A stretch of 64,000 bases of DNA from contig JAJZUL010000010.1 in assembly GCA_021848545.1 (NCBI GenBank), positions 1-64,000 on the forward strand, given 5' to 3'. Shown one piece after another: positions 1-9,013 of this stretch (the first letter of the stretch is position 1; every line of letters starts with the position of its first letter). The DNA is from Pseudomonadota bacterium (lineage in GTDB: Bacteria > Pseudomonadota > Alphaproteobacteria > Rhodospirillales > Magnetospirillaceae). The notes under the pieces are model-generated. The model was not told where the DNA came from, did not search any database, and saw only the letters and a program-made list of their open reading frames with translations. Made by a program: the position numbers and the translations under genes.

Positions 1-1071
1 ATCGGCATCGGTGCCCGTCGCGGTGATGGTGCCGGTGGTAGGATCGATGGTGATGCCGGCGGGCAGCGCCGCGCCATCGGGGCCGGTGGCGGTGTAGGTC
101 AATGTCGCGCCATCGACCGGGGCGGAGAAATGGTCGGCGGTGGCGATGGTGGCGGAATGTCCCTCGGCGACGGACGCATCCGGCAGCGCCGTCGAGGTCG
201 GGCCGGGATCGACGATATCGACGGTGATGGTCTGGCTGGCCGACGCGCCGTGCCCGTCGCTGGCGGTAACGGTGAAATGGTCGCTGCCGGCATAGGTGGA
301 ATCGGGCGTGTAGGTGTAATCGCCCGTTTGGGCGCTGTAGGTGATGGTGCCGTGTTGCTCGCCGGTGAAGGTGATGCTGAGCGGAGCGCCGTTGGAATCG
401 GTGGCGGCCACCTGGAACTGGATTCCATGATTTTCGACACCCACCAGGGTCGTGGCATTGGTCGTGATGCCGTTCACCCCGGTCGCCGGCGTGTTGACCT
501 CGACGACGCCGCTAATGGTGGGCGGGGCGTTGGGGGCGATCACGGTGTGGGTAATGGTGGTCGCGCCGGCGGCGTTGGCTTCGACCGGCGGGGCGGTGAA
601 GGAAACCGGAATCGTCGGCGCCAGGGCCGCGGCATGGACCGGCGGCAGCGTCTGGTTGCCGACGGTGGCGTTGATGGTGCCGAAATTCTGGGCGACGAAG
701 TCGATCGGCACCGTCGCCGGCGCGCCGGCCGCGATGACCGTGCCGGCGCCGGCATTGGCGACCAGGGTGATCGGGTTGGCGATAACCGGCAGGTTGTTCG
801 ACGCGATGTCGAGGTTGACGGCGATGGTGACGCCGGTTTGGATCACGCCGTGCTGGACCGCCAATGGGGCGAAGGTTCCGCCCTCCTGGATGGTGGACAG
901 AAGGTGGAGAGCCCCCTGCTGAAGGGTGGCCGCGCCCATGACGTGAAGGCCGGCGCCGCCCAGGGACTGGCTGGCGACCTGATGGAGGACGGTGAGATCG
1001 TCCAGCGCCTGATGCGCGTCGACCGGCGCGGCGTGATCAGTCGGCTGGGTGGTATTGGTGTCCTCGGCCAT
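1..1071 (-). CDS. Large Ig/cadherin-like repeat surface protein, N-terminal 357 codons (runs off window)
   Basis: The minus strand is open from an ATG at 1071 to base 1 with no stop, so only the N-terminus is seen. A GGAGGGG ribosome-binding site lies just upstream. The protein starts MAEDTNTTQPTDHAAP with no classical signal peptide, which suits type I secreted RTX-type adhesins. From about residue 190 it is rich in Thr, Val, Asp and Gly, with beta-sandwich signatures such as ITYSAQTGDYTYTPDSTY, FTVTASDGHGASASQTITVDI and LPAGITIDPTTGTITATGTD, typical of cadherin-like and putative-Ig repeats in very large adhesins. A surface or biofilm role is inferred. Long open frames on the plus strand here are shadows with Arg/Gly-rich nonsense composition. 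Confidence 0.8.
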   Translation of the reverse strand, partial: MAEDTNTTQPTDHAAPVDAHQALDDLTVLHQVASQSLGGAGLHVMGAATLQQGALHLLSTIQEGGTFAPLAVQHGVIQTGVTIAVNLDIASNNLPVIANPITLVANAGAGTVIAAGAPATVPIDFVAQNFGTINATVGNQTLPPVHAAALAPTIPVSFTAPPVEANAAGATTITHTVIAPNAPPTISGVVEVNTPATGVNGITTNATTLVGVENHGIQFQVAATDSNGAPLSITFTGEQHGTITYSAQTGDYTYTPDSTYAGSDHFTVTASDGHGASASQTITVDIVDPGPTSTALPDASVAEGHSATIATADHFSAPVDGATLTYTATGPDGAALPAGITIDPTTGTITATGTDAD

Positions 1072-1114
1072 CGGGCCCCTCCGCAGCGAAATCCGGGAGC
1101 GATCCCGGTTGGGC

Positions 1115-1147
1115 AAAAAAAATCCCGGCCTCGACGAGGTCCGGGAT
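1115..1147 (-). terminator. Intrinsic terminator in the adhesin leader
   Basis: Read on the minus strand, a 7-bp arm ATCCCGG/CCGGGAT continues into a 4-bp CCTC/GAGG extension with one bulged base, followed at once by eight T. This is a textbook Rho-independent terminator. It lies 44 bases before the adhesin ATG and about 40 bases after the predicted transcription start, so it would stop most leader transcripts unless antiterminated. Confidence 0.75.
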
Positions 1148-1194
1148 CGGTAAGGACGACCTTGGCCCAGTTCGTCCGCGCATTCAAGGAAAAT

Positions 1195-1223
1195 TTTATC
1201 TAAAGTTGCTGGAGACGGTTCAA
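1195..1223 (-). promoter_or_regulatory. Candidate sigma-70 promoter for the adhesin gene
   Basis: On the minus strand TTGAAC (1223-1218) and GATAAA (1200-1195) are separated by exactly 17 bases, in an AT-rich patch within otherwise GC-rich DNA. Predicted start is near 1188, upstream of the terminator at 1147-1115. Confidence 0.45.
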
Positions 1224-1269
1224 CGGGTCGTGGCACAGTGGCCGTCACTGGCGCTTTACGTCGGACCCC

Positions 1270-2094
1270 ATGATCAGAGTCGTCCTCGTCCTCCTTGTGT
1301 CGCTGCTGTCATCCCTGCCGGTTCTGGCGGGCGCGCCGAAGCGGGTGATCGTGCCGGCGGCCCGTTATCCCTGGAGCGCGGTGGGCCGTATCCGCTATGG
1401 CCATGGCTGGTGCAGCGGCGTCCTGATCGGTCCCCGCCTGGCGGTCACCGCCGCCCATTGCCTGTGGAACGAGGCCACCCGCCGGGTGATGGCGCCGGCG
1501 GCCTTGCGCTTCGTCGTCGGCTGGGATCGCGGCGACGCCCTGGCGGGATCGCTGGTCGAATCCTATCGGATTTCGCCCACCTGGCGTTTCGCCGATCTGG
1601 CCCATTACGGGCCGGCGGCGGCGTCCCGGGACTGGGCCTTGCTGCGTCTGGTCCGGCCCTTGGGGCGCGAGGTCGGCTGGATGGGGCTGGGCCACGCGCC
1701 CGTCGTCGGTGAAACCGTGACCGCCGTCGGCTACGCGCGGGGCAGCCGCGACGTGCCCACCGCCGATATCGATTGCGCCGTGATCGGGCGCGCGCCTTCG
1801 GGATTGTGGCTGCATGATTGCGGGGCCATCAAAGGCGATTCCGGCGGTCCGGTCCTGGTCTGGCGGGATAATAGTCCCCGTCTGGTGGCCATCCATGTGG
1901 CGGCCCTGACCGAAAGCGACGGCCGCACCATCGGCGGCGCGGTGGGGGTGGCGGCGTTCCGAAGGGCGGCGCTGGCCGCGGGCGCCCGGCGGGTCGGTCA
2001 TGTCGGGCCGTTGTCGGCGGGTTCCGATACCGCCGCCATACGGGCGATGGTTGCGGGAAAAGTTACAGCCCGGCCGCGGCCGAGCGGCGGATGA
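1270..2094 (+). CDS. Secreted trypsin-like serine protease (S1 family)
   Basis: A 274-residue protein with an N-terminal signal peptide (about residues 1-20, hydrophobic, ending LPVLAGA). The chymotrypsin-fold catalytic triad is complete: His63 in TAAHC, Asp121 in SRDWALL and Ser191 in GDSGGP. Cys48/Cys64 and Cys169/Cys184 are plausible disulfides. The domain fills the whole protein, with no PDZ, so it is a simple exported protease rather than DegP/HtrA. Substrate is unknown; its position divergent from a giant surface protein allows a processing role, but that is inference only. The last 32 bases overlap the 3' end of the convergent MFS gene. Confidence 0.85.
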   Translation: MIRVVLVLLVSLLSSLPVLAGAPKRVIVPAARYPWSAVGRIRYGHGWCSGVLIGPRLAVTAAHCLWNEATRRVMAPAALRFVVGWDRGDALAGSLVESYRISPTWRFADLAHYGPAAASRDWALLRLVRPLGREVGWMGLGHAPVVGETVTAVGYARGSRDVPTADIDCAVIGRAPSGLWLHDCGAIKGDSGGPVLVWRDNSPRLVAIHVAALTESDGRTIGGAVGVAAFRRAALAAGARRVGHVGPLSAGSDTAAIRAMVAGKVTARPRPSGG

Positions 2095-3280
2095 ACCACA
2101 GGCCGACCAGACTGGAGATCAGCCCGCCGATGGTCACGGCCACCGATGCCCCCAGCCGTGCCGCGACGCTGCCGGCAAGCAGGGCGCCGAACGGGGCCAT
2201 GCCCAGGAACAGGGTGGCGAAAATGGCCATCACCCGCCCGCGAAAGGCGTCGGGAACCACCGATTGGACCAGGGTGTTGGACGAGGCCACCACCGTCATC
2301 TGACAAAAGCCGATCAGCACCAGCACCGGCACCGACAGCCACAGCCAGCGCGACCAGGCGAACATGGTCAGCAACAGGCCGTAGGCGGCGGCGGCCCGCC
2401 CGACCCCGCGGGCCATGCCGTGGATTCCGTCGCGGCCGGCCAGAAGCAGGGCGCCGGCCAGCGCCCCCAACCCGGCCGACGCCATCAAGGTTCCCAGGGT
2501 GCCGGCGCCGCCGCCCGGCAGACGGGCGGCGAAGATGGGCATCAGCACGGCATAGGGCAGGCCGAACAGGCTGAATCCCGCCACCATCGTCATCAGGGTG
2601 CGGATCGGCCGGTCGCCGGCGACATGGGCCATGCCCTGGCGCACGCGGGCGAACAGCGGTTCGGGCGCCGGCCTCGGCGCCGGTTGCGGACGGCGCATGG
2701 CCAGCAGGCTGCCGATCACCGCGAGAAAGCTGAGCGCGTTCAAGGCGAAGCACCAGCCTTCGCCGATGGCGGCCACGGCGAAACCGGCCAGCGCCGGCCC
2801 GACCAGACGGGCGGCGTTGAACATCGATGAGTTGAGCGCGATGGCGTTGGGCAGATCCTCGCGCCCCACCAGTTCGACGACGAAGGACTGGCGGGCGGGA
2901 ATGTCGAAGGCGTTGACCGTGCCCAGCAAACCGGCCAGCAGGAAAATCTCCCAGATGCGGATGGGACCGGTCAGGGTGAGGATCGCCAGCAGCGCCGCCA
3001 GCACCATCGCCGCCGCCTGGGTGGCGATCAGGATGGCGCGGCGATCGCGCTGGTCGGCGACGGCGCCGCCCAGCTGGCTGAGCAGGAAGATCGGTCCCTG
3101 GATGGCGAAGCCGAGCGCGCCCAGCAATTCCGCCGATCCGCTGAGCCGGAACACCAGCCATGCCTGGGCCAGGTTCTGCATCCAGGTGCCGATCAGCGAA
3201 ATCAACTGACCGCCGAAGAACAGGCGGTAATCGCGGTGCCTGAGGGCGCGTCCCATGGCGGCGGCGCGCTGGGGGATCAA
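2063..3280 (-). CDS. MFS transporter, EntS/MFS_3-type exporter
   Basis: About 405 residues with twelve predicted hydrophobic segments and the MFS loop motif LGGAVADQRDRRAIL after TM2, repeated weakly at PDAFRGRV in the second half. The N-terminus ALRHRDYRLFFGGQLISLIGTWMQ is characteristic of the MFS_3 (enterobactin exporter-like) family. The first ATG is at 3256 and has no ribosome-binding site; a TTG at 3280 is preceded by CGAGGATTCC, so that start is preferred. It is divergent from the ABC exporter operon across a 213-base gap, in which no other gene is seen. Substrate unknown; drug or siderophore export is typical of the family. Confidence 0.82.
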   Translation of the reverse strand: MIPQRAAAMGRALRHRDYRLFFGGQLISLIGTWMQNLAQAWLVFRLSGSAELLGALGFAIQGPIFLLSQLGGAVADQRDRRAILIATQAAAMVLAALLAILTLTGPIRIWEIFLLAGLLGTVNAFDIPARQSFVVELVGREDLPNAIALNSSMFNAARLVGPALAGFAVAAIGEGWCFALNALSFLAVIGSLLAMRRPQPAPRPAPEPLFARVRQGMAHVAGDRPIRTLMTMVAGFSLFGLPYAVLMPIFAARLPGGGAGTLGTLMASAGLGALAGALLLAGRDGIHGMARGVGRAAAAYGLLLTMFAWSRWLWLSVPVLVLIGFCQMTVVASSNTLVQSVVPDAFRGRVMAIFATLFLGMAPFGALLAGSVAARLGASVAVTIGGLISSLVGLWFIRRSAAAGL

Positions 3281-3493
3281 GGAATCCTCGTTTCGGACGG
3301 GTTCAAAGGGCTCCCATTGTGGGGCAGCCGGGCGGTCTTGAAAAGCCGGGGATCGCCGAACGGCGCAATCGCAAGAGACTTCGCGCGGCGAAGGGGGCGG
3401 GTGAAATCGCGGGGCGATCACCTTTGCCCGATGCTCTTGTGTGAAATTGCCGAGGGTCGGATTTTCTGAGAGGATGAAAGCGAAACGGCAAAA

Positions 3494-4564
3494 ATGACGA
3501 AGGGGATTCCGATGGTTGGGCGGCGCCGCGCGATCCTTGTCTTTGCCGTTCTCCTGGTCGCCGCCATCGGCGTGTGGTGGTTCGCCTTCCGGGCTCCCTC
3601 CGGATCGGAGAGCGGCCAACTGACCCTGTACGGCAATGTCGATATCCGCGAGGCGCAGCCGGCCTTCGACGATAACGGCGTGGTGACCCGGATGCTGGTG
3701 CAGGAAGGGGCGACGGTGAAGAAGGGCGACTTGATCGCCACTCTCGACGACCGGCGCTACGCCGCGCGGCTGGCCCAGGCGGTGCAACAGGCGGCCGGCC
3801 TGAAGGCGAGTCTGGACCGGATGTTGAGCGGCTCCCGTCCCGAGGAGATCGCCCAGGCCAAGGCGACCATGCAGGGATTGCGGGCGGTCTACGACAACAA
3901 CAAGATTCTTTACGCGCGTACCGTCGCCCTGGTGCCCAAGGGCGCGGCCTCCGTCGAGCGGCGGGATAATGCCCTGGCGGAGCTGGCCTCGTCGCGGGAC
4001 GCGTACAATGCGGCGAAACAGACCTATATTCTGGCGGTGAAGGGACCGCGCGCCGAGGATATCGCCGCCGCCCGGGCGGCGTGGAAGGCTGCGATCGCCC
4101 AGGTGGCGCTGGCCCGGCGCGACGAGGCCGACACCAGGCTCTACGCCCCGTCGGCGGGGGTCGTCGAGGATCGCATTCTGGAAGTCGGCGACATGGCCAC
4201 GCCGGCCACGCCCGTTTACACCATCGCCCTGACGCGGCCGCTGTGGGTGCGGACCTATGTGCCGGAAACCGAGCTTGGCCGCATCGCTCCCGGCATGGCG
4301 GCCTCGGTCACCTCCGACAGCTTTCCCGGACATGTCTATCGCGGCTGGGTCGGCTATATCTCGCCGACCGCCGAATTCACCCCGAAATCGGTGGAAACCC
4401 CGGTCCTGCGCACGCGGCTGGTCTATCAGGCGCGGGTCTATGTCTGCAATCCGCGCAATCAGTTGCGTCTGGGCATGCCGGTGACGGTCGCCATCGATAC
4501 GGCGCGGCCGCCTTTGTCCGCGCCCGGTTGTCCCGGCGGAGACGGCGATGGCTCCCACCCCTGA
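3494..4564 (+). CDS. HlyD/YbhG-type membrane fusion protein
   Basis: A 356-residue periplasmic adaptor with one N-terminal membrane anchor (about residues 13-31), a biotinyl-lipoyl half-motif (NGVVTRMLVQEGATVKKGDLIATLD), a coiled-coil hairpin (about 85-215), and the returning half-motif (YAPSAGVVEDRILEVGD). The SGSRPEEIAQAKA stretch is typical of the YbhG/YhiI branch that serves ABC-2 drug exporters. It is the first gene of a four-gene operon and overlaps the ATPase gene by 17 bases. It would link the inner-membrane transporter to an outer-membrane factor, which is not encoded here. Confidence 0.88.
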   Translation: MTKGIPMVGRRRAILVFAVLLVAAIGVWWFAFRAPSGSESGQLTLYGNVDIREAQPAFDDNGVVTRMLVQEGATVKKGDLIATLDDRRYAARLAQAVQQAAGLKASLDRMLSGSRPEEIAQAKATMQGLRAVYDNNKILYARTVALVPKGAASVERRDNALAELASSRDAYNAAKQTYILAVKGPRAEDIAAARAAWKAAIAQVALARRDEADTRLYAPSAGVVEDRILEVGDMATPATPVYTIALTRPLWVRTYVPETELGRIAPGMAASVTSDSFPGHVYRGWVGYISPTAEFTPKSVETPVLRTRLVYQARVYVCNPRNQLRLGMPVTVAIDTARPPLSAPGCPGGDGDGSHP

Positions 4565-6302
4565 CGGGCCGCCGGCCCTGCGTCTTGACGGTGTGACCCG
4601 CGTGTTCCGGGCCGGCGGGCGGGTGATCCGGGCGGTGGACGGCGTGGACGCCCGGGTCGAACGCGGTTCGATCACCGGGCTGGTCGGTCCCGACGGGGCG
4701 GGGAAGACCACCCTGATGCGTCTGGTGACCGGCCTGTTGCGGGCCGATAGCGGCCGGATCGAGGTTCTGGGGCTGGATATCGGCCGGGACGTCGCCGCCA
4801 TTCAGGGCCGGATCGGTTATATGCCCCAGCGATTCGGCCTGTACGAGGATCTGACCGTCCGGGAGAACCTGGATCTGTACGCCGATCTTCAGGACGTGCC
4901 CAAGTCCGAGCGCGCCGCCCGCTACGGCGATTTGCTGCATATGACCGGCCTTGGGCCTTTCACGGGCCGGTTCGCCGGGCGCCTGTCGGGCGGGATGAAG
5001 CAGAAACTGGGGCTTGCCTGCACCCTGATCCGGGCGCCGGATCTGCTGTTCCTGGACGAGCCGACGGTGGGGGTCGATCCCGTGTCGCGGCGCGAATTGT
5101 GGGCCATCATCGACCGGCTGACCGGCGCCAGCGGCATGACCGTGCTGATCAGCACCTCCTATCTCGACGAGGCCGAGCGCTGCGGCACGGTGCTGCTGAT
5201 GCACGAGGGCAAGCTGGTCGGCGCCGATTCGCCGGCCGCCTTCACCGCGCCCCTGGCCGGGCGCAGCTACCGGATCGCCGCCGCCGGGCTCGGCAAACGG
5301 CGCCTGCATGAACGTCTGGACGGCGCGCCCGGCATCATCGACGCCACCATCCAGGGCGCCTATGTCCGGGTGGTCACCGACAGCGCCGGTTTGCCGCCCT
5401 TGCCCACGCTGTTGCCCGATCTGGACGGGGTGGCGGCCGATCCGGTGCCGCCCCGGTTCGAGGATGCTTTCGTCGCCCGGCTGCGGCAGGAACGTCCGGC
5501 CCTGCCGGCGCCGCCCGCCGCACCGTCGCCGGACGGGGCGGCCAGGGACGGTGAAATCATCGTCGTGCGCGACGTCACCCGGCTGTTCGGATCGTTCACC
5601 GCCGTCGACCGTATCGGCTTTTCGGTGGGCAGGGGCGAGATTTTCGGCCTTCTGGGGGCCAACGGAGCGGGTAAATCCACGACCTTCCGCATGTTGTGCG
5701 GCCTGCTGCCGCCATCGGGCGGCACGTTGACGGTGGCCGGTTACGATCTCCGCCATGCCGCCGCCGCCGCGCGCGGCCGTATCGGTTACATGGCCCAGAA
5801 ATTCTCCCTCTATGTCGATTTGTCGGTCATGGACAATCTGCGTTTTTTCAGCAGCGCCTACCGGCTGACCGGCGCGCGGCGGCGGCAACGGATCGCCTGG
5901 GCGCTGGAGGAATTCGATCTGGAGACGGTCGCCGACGCCGCCTGCCGCGATCTGTCGCTGGGCTACAAGCAACGTCTGGCCCTGGCCGCCGCCCTGATGC
6001 ACGAGCCGGACATCCTGTTCCTCGACGAGCCCACCTCCGGGGTCGATCCCCTGGCCCGGCGCGACTTCTGGCGGCGGATCAACCGGCTGGCCGAGACGGG
6101 GGTGACGGTGCTGGTCACCACCCATTTCATGGAGGAGGCGGAATATTGCGATCGTCTCGTCATCATGGCCCAGGGACGGATTCTGGCGACGGGAACGCCT
6201 GAGGATCTGCGGGATCGCTTCCGGTCGGCGCAAATGCCCGATCCGACCATGGAGGACGCCTTCATCGCGCTGCTGGAAACGGCGCCGGCCGGGACGGCAT
6301 GA
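4548..6302 (+). CDS. ABC transporter ATP-binding protein with two tandem ATPase domains (YbhF-like)
   Basis: A 584-residue protein with two full nucleotide-binding domains. Domain 1 has Walker A GPDGAGKTT, signature LSGGMKQKLGL and Walker B LLFLDEPTVGVD. Domain 2, from about residue 340, has GANGAGKSTT, signature LSLGYKQRLAL and ILFLDEPTSGVD. The second signature carries LSLG in place of LSGG, so the two sites may differ in activity. Tandem ATPases paired with two separate ABC-2 permeases are the hallmark of YbhGFSR-type drug exporters. Overlaps its neighbours on both sides (17 and 4 bases), so translation is coupled. Confidence 0.92.
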   Translation: MAPTPDGPPALRLDGVTRVFRAGGRVIRAVDGVDARVERGSITGLVGPDGAGKTTLMRLVTGLLRADSGRIEVLGLDIGRDVAAIQGRIGYMPQRFGLYEDLTVRENLDLYADLQDVPKSERAARYGDLLHMTGLGPFTGRFAGRLSGGMKQKLGLACTLIRAPDLLFLDEPTVGVDPVSRRELWAIIDRLTGASGMTVLISTSYLDEAERCGTVLLMHEGKLVGADSPAAFTAPLAGRSYRIAAAGLGKRRLHERLDGAPGIIDATIQGAYVRVVTDSAGLPPLPTLLPDLDGVAADPVPPRFEDAFVARLRQERPALPAPPAAPSPDGAARDGEIIVVRDVTRLFGSFTAVDRIGFSVGRGEIFGLLGANGAGKSTTFRMLCGLLPPSGGTLTVAGYDLRHAAAAARGRIGYMAQKFSLYVDLSVMDNLRFFSSAYRLTGARRRQRIAWALEEFDLETVADAACRDLSLGYKQRLALAAALMHEPDILFLDEPTSGVDPLARRDFWRRINRLAETGVTVLVTTHFMEEAEYCDRLVIMAQGRILATGTPEDLRDRFRSAQMPDPTMEDAFIALLETAPAGTA

Positions 6303-7420
6303 ACGCGTCCCTGATCCGCCTGGGCGGTTTGCTGCGCAAGGAATTCCTTCAGATTCTACGCGATCCCTCGGCGCTGGCCATCGCCTTCCTGCTGCCGGCC
6401 GTTCTGTTGTTCATTTTCGGCTATGGGGTCACGCTGGACGCTCACGACGTGCCGCTGGCCCTGGTGATCGATCATGCCGACGCCACCACCGCGAGCGTCG
6501 CCGGCGCGCTCGCCCATTCCCCCTATTTCCGGATCAGCCGTCCGCCCGATATCGAGGCGGCGGAGACCGCGCTGACCGACCATCGCATCGACGGCATCAT
6601 CTGGCTGCGGTCGGATTTCGCCCGCCGGGCGCTGTCGGGGCGAACGGCGTCCATCGGGGTGATCCTGAACGGCACCGACGCCAACAGCGCCCGGCTGGTG
6701 GAAGGCTATCTGCAACAGACCTGGGCCACCTGGCTGGCCGCCTGGGGAGCCCGGCGCGGCCAGCCTTCGCCCGTGCCGGTTCTGGTTCAGAGCCGGGTCC
6801 GTTTCAATCCCGCCGTCAGCAGCCGCGACAATCTGGTTCCCGGCCTGATCGCGGTGATCATGACCTTGACCGGCGCCCTGCTGACGGCGCTGGTCATGGC
6901 CCGGGAATGGGAACGGGGCACGCTGGAGGCGCTGATGGTCACCCGGGTCACCATCCGGGAAATCCTGATCGCCAAGCTGGTGCCCTATTTCGTTCTGGGC
7001 ATGGGCGGCATGGCCGCGTCGGTGGTGATGGCCGTGACCCTGTTCCACGTTCCCTTTCGCGGCACGATCCCGGTGCTGGTGGTGACCTCGGCCCTGTTCC
7101 TGCTGGCGTCGCTGGGCATGGGGCTGGTGATTTCCAGTCTGGCCCGCAACCAGTTCGTCGCCGGTCAGATCGCCATCATCACCACGTTTCTGCCCGCCTT
7201 CATCCTGTCGGGCTTCATTTTCGATATCGACAGCATGCCGGCGGCGATCCGTGTGGTGACCCATGTGGTGGCGGCGCGTTATTTCGTGTCCATCCTCCAG
7301 ACCGAGTTCCTGGCTGGCGACATCCGGGCGGTTATTCTGCCCAACGCCGTCGCTTTGGCGGTGATGGCGGCGATTTTTCTGGGGGTGGCGCGTCTCAGCG
7401 CCCGCAAACGGCTGGATTGA
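6299..7420 (+). CDS. ABC-2 type permease, first of pair (YbhS-like)
   Basis: A 373-residue ABC-2 membrane protein. TM1 lies near residues 22-42, followed by a large periplasmic domain to about residue 175, then five C-terminal TM segments, with the family motif REWERGTLEALMVTRV around residue 200. This layout is standard for YbhS/YbhR/YhhJ permeases. It starts within the stop codon of the ATPase gene (ATGA). It should form a heterodimer with the next gene product. Confidence 0.9.
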   Translation: MNASLIRLGGLLRKEFLQILRDPSALAIAFLLPAVLLFIFGYGVTLDAHDVPLALVIDHADATTASVAGALAHSPYFRISRPPDIEAAETALTDHRIDGIIWLRSDFARRALSGRTASIGVILNGTDANSARLVEGYLQQTWATWLAAWGARRGQPSPVPVLVQSRVRFNPAVSSRDNLVPGLIAVIMTLTGALLTALVMAREWERGTLEALMVTRVTIREILIAKLVPYFVLGMGGMAASVVMAVTLFHVPFRGTIPVLVVTSALFLLASLGMGLVISSLARNQFVAGQIAIITTFLPAFILSGFIFDIDSMPAAIRVVTHVVAARYFVSILQTEFLAGDIRAVILPNAVALAVMAAIFLGVARLSARKRLD

Positions 7421-7441
7421 GGGCGGAGCGGGACGGACGGC

Positions 7442-8548
7442 ATGTGGACACAGATATTCGCCCTGATCGTCAAGGAATTGCTGGCGGTGCTCAAGGATCG
7501 GCGCAGCCGTTTCGTGCTGATCGGCCCGCCTCTGATCCAGCTTTTGGTTTTCGGCTATGCCGCCACCTTCGATCTCGACCATGTGCCCATCGCCGTCTAC
7601 GACCAGGACCGCAGCGCGGCGGCGCGCGATCTGGTGGCCCGGTTCAGCGGGTCGCGGGCGTTTCAGGTGGTCGCGACCCTCGATAACGGCGCCCGCATCA
7701 ATTCCCTGATCGATTCCCGCAAAGTGGCGATGGTGCTGTCCATCGACCGTCGCTTCACCCGCGACCTGCTGCGCCACCGTCCGGCCCCGGTGCAGGTGAT
7801 CATCGACGGCCGCAATTCCAATACGGCGTTGCTGATCCTGGGCTATGCCGGCTCGATCATCACCGATTTCAGCACCGCCTGGAGCGCGTCCCACGGCGGG
7901 CCGCCGCTGCCGGCGGTGCTGGAGATGCGCGCCCGCTACAATCCCGAGCTCAGTTCCCGCTGGTTCATCGTGCCGGGCATCGTCGCCGTCCTGACCCAGG
8001 TGGTGGTCCTGCTGGTGGTGGGGTTGTCGGTGGCGCGCGAGCGCGAGGCCGGCACCTTCGACCAGCTGCTGGTCACGCCCATGCGCCAGATCGACATTCT
8101 GCTGGGAAAGGGGCTGCCGGGGCTGCTGATCGGCGTGATCGAGGCTTCGGTCACCATCCTGGCCGCGGTGCTGTGGTTCCATGTGCCGCTACGCGGCAGT
8201 CTGGGCGCGCTTTATCTGGGTTTGATCCTGTTCGTGGCGTCGGTGACCGGGATCGGGCTGATGGTTTCGTCCCTGGCCACGACCCAGCAACAGGCCCTGC
8301 TGGGCGCCTTCCTGTTCATGGTCCCCACCATCATCCTGTCCAACTTCGCCACGCCGATCGCCAACATGCCGCCGTTGCTCCAGGATCTGACCCAGGCTAA
8401 TCCGTTGCGCCATATCCTGGCCATCGTGCGCGGCGTGTTTCTGGAAGGGGCGGGGTTCGGCTCGCTCTGGCCCCATCTGTGGCCGATGGCGATCATCGCC
8501 ATCGTCAGTCTGGCCGCCGCCGGTTGGCTGTTCCGGCGGCGGGTTTAG
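7442..8548 (+). CDS. ABC-2 type permease, second of pair (YbhR-like)
   Basis: A 368-residue paralogue of the preceding permease with the same plan: TM1, a long periplasmic domain, and five C-terminal TM segments including the conserved AREREAGTFDQLLVTPM loop. It begins 21 bases after the previous stop, with GGGCGGAGCGGGACGGACGGC providing the ribosome-binding site. Last gene of the exporter operon; its stop lies 6 bases from that of the convergent cupin gene, with no hairpin between. Confidence 0.9.
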   Translation: MWTQIFALIVKELLAVLKDRRSRFVLIGPPLIQLLVFGYAATFDLDHVPIAVYDQDRSAAARDLVARFSGSRAFQVVATLDNGARINSLIDSRKVAMVLSIDRRFTRDLLRHRPAPVQVIIDGRNSNTALLILGYAGSIITDFSTAWSASHGGPPLPAVLEMRARYNPELSSRWFIVPGIVAVLTQVVVLLVVGLSVAREREAGTFDQLLVTPMRQIDILLGKGLPGLLIGVIEASVTILAAVLWFHVPLRGSLGALYLGLILFVASVTGIGLMVSSLATTQQQALLGAFLFMVPTIILSNFATPIANMPPLLQDLTQANPLRHILAIVRGVFLEGAGFGSLWPHLWPMAIIAIVSLAAAGWLFRRRV

Positions 8549-8554
8549 GATGGT

Positions 8555-9013
8555 TTACGCCGCCCGCCCGTCGAGAAAGGCGGCGATGGCCGGATCGCGG
8601 CGCAAATCCGCCAATTCCTGGTCGGTGGGCAGGGCGGGGCGGTCGCGCTCGACATTGACCATGCACAGGAAACCCAGTTTCTCGGCGGCGGCGGCGCGGA
8701 ACTGGTGCCAGGTCCAGGGGGGCACCGTGACCAGGTCGTGGGGGCCGATCTCGTGGATGGTTTCGCCGACCAGACAGCGCCCGCGTCCGGTCAGGATGGT
8801 CACCCCGTGGGCGTGGGCGTGGCGTTCCAGGGTGGTGTGGCCGCCGGGCGCCACTTCGAAATAGCGCAACTCGCAGGACAGGACCGGGTCGGCGAACAGG
8901 ATCTGCCGGGTCACGGCGCGGAACGGCGCCGCGCCGGTTTCCTTGTAGGCCAGCAGATCGACCTCGTCCCAGCGAAAGCCGTCCCGCGCGGCCCGGTGGT
9001 CGGATGCGCTCAT
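8555..9013 (-). CDS. Cupin, likely 1-methylthio-D-xylulose 5-phosphate methylsulfurylase
   Basis: A 152-residue single-domain cupin. Metal-binding cupin motif 1 is seen as GGHTTLERHAHAHG (His59, His65, His67, His69) and motif 2 as PPWTWHQF (His103); Cys117 sits in GFLCMVN. It is translationally coupled (TGATG) to the RuBisCO-like gene upstream. In Rhodospirillum rubrum such a cupin releases methanethiol from 1-methylthioxylulose 5-phosphate, giving 1-deoxyxylulose 5-phosphate in the methylthioadenosine-isoprenoid shunt. The gene pairing and overall sequence style support that role here; the exact activity is inferred. A generic cupin is the alternative. Confidence 0.72.
   Translation of the reverse strand: MSASDHRAARDGFRWDEVDLLAYKETGAAPFRAVTRQILFADPVLSCELRYFEVAPGGHTTLERHAHAHGVTILTGRGRCLVGETIHEIGPHDLVTVPPWTWHQFRAAAAEKLGFLCMVNVERDRPALPTDQELADLRRDPAIAAFLDGRAA

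Noticed and set aside
130-1203. A 357-codon frame on the plus strand opposite the adhesin
   Set aside because: Its product is Gly/Arg/Asp-rich without recognisable domains, whereas the minus strand gives clear beta-sandwich repeats and a ribosome-binding site.
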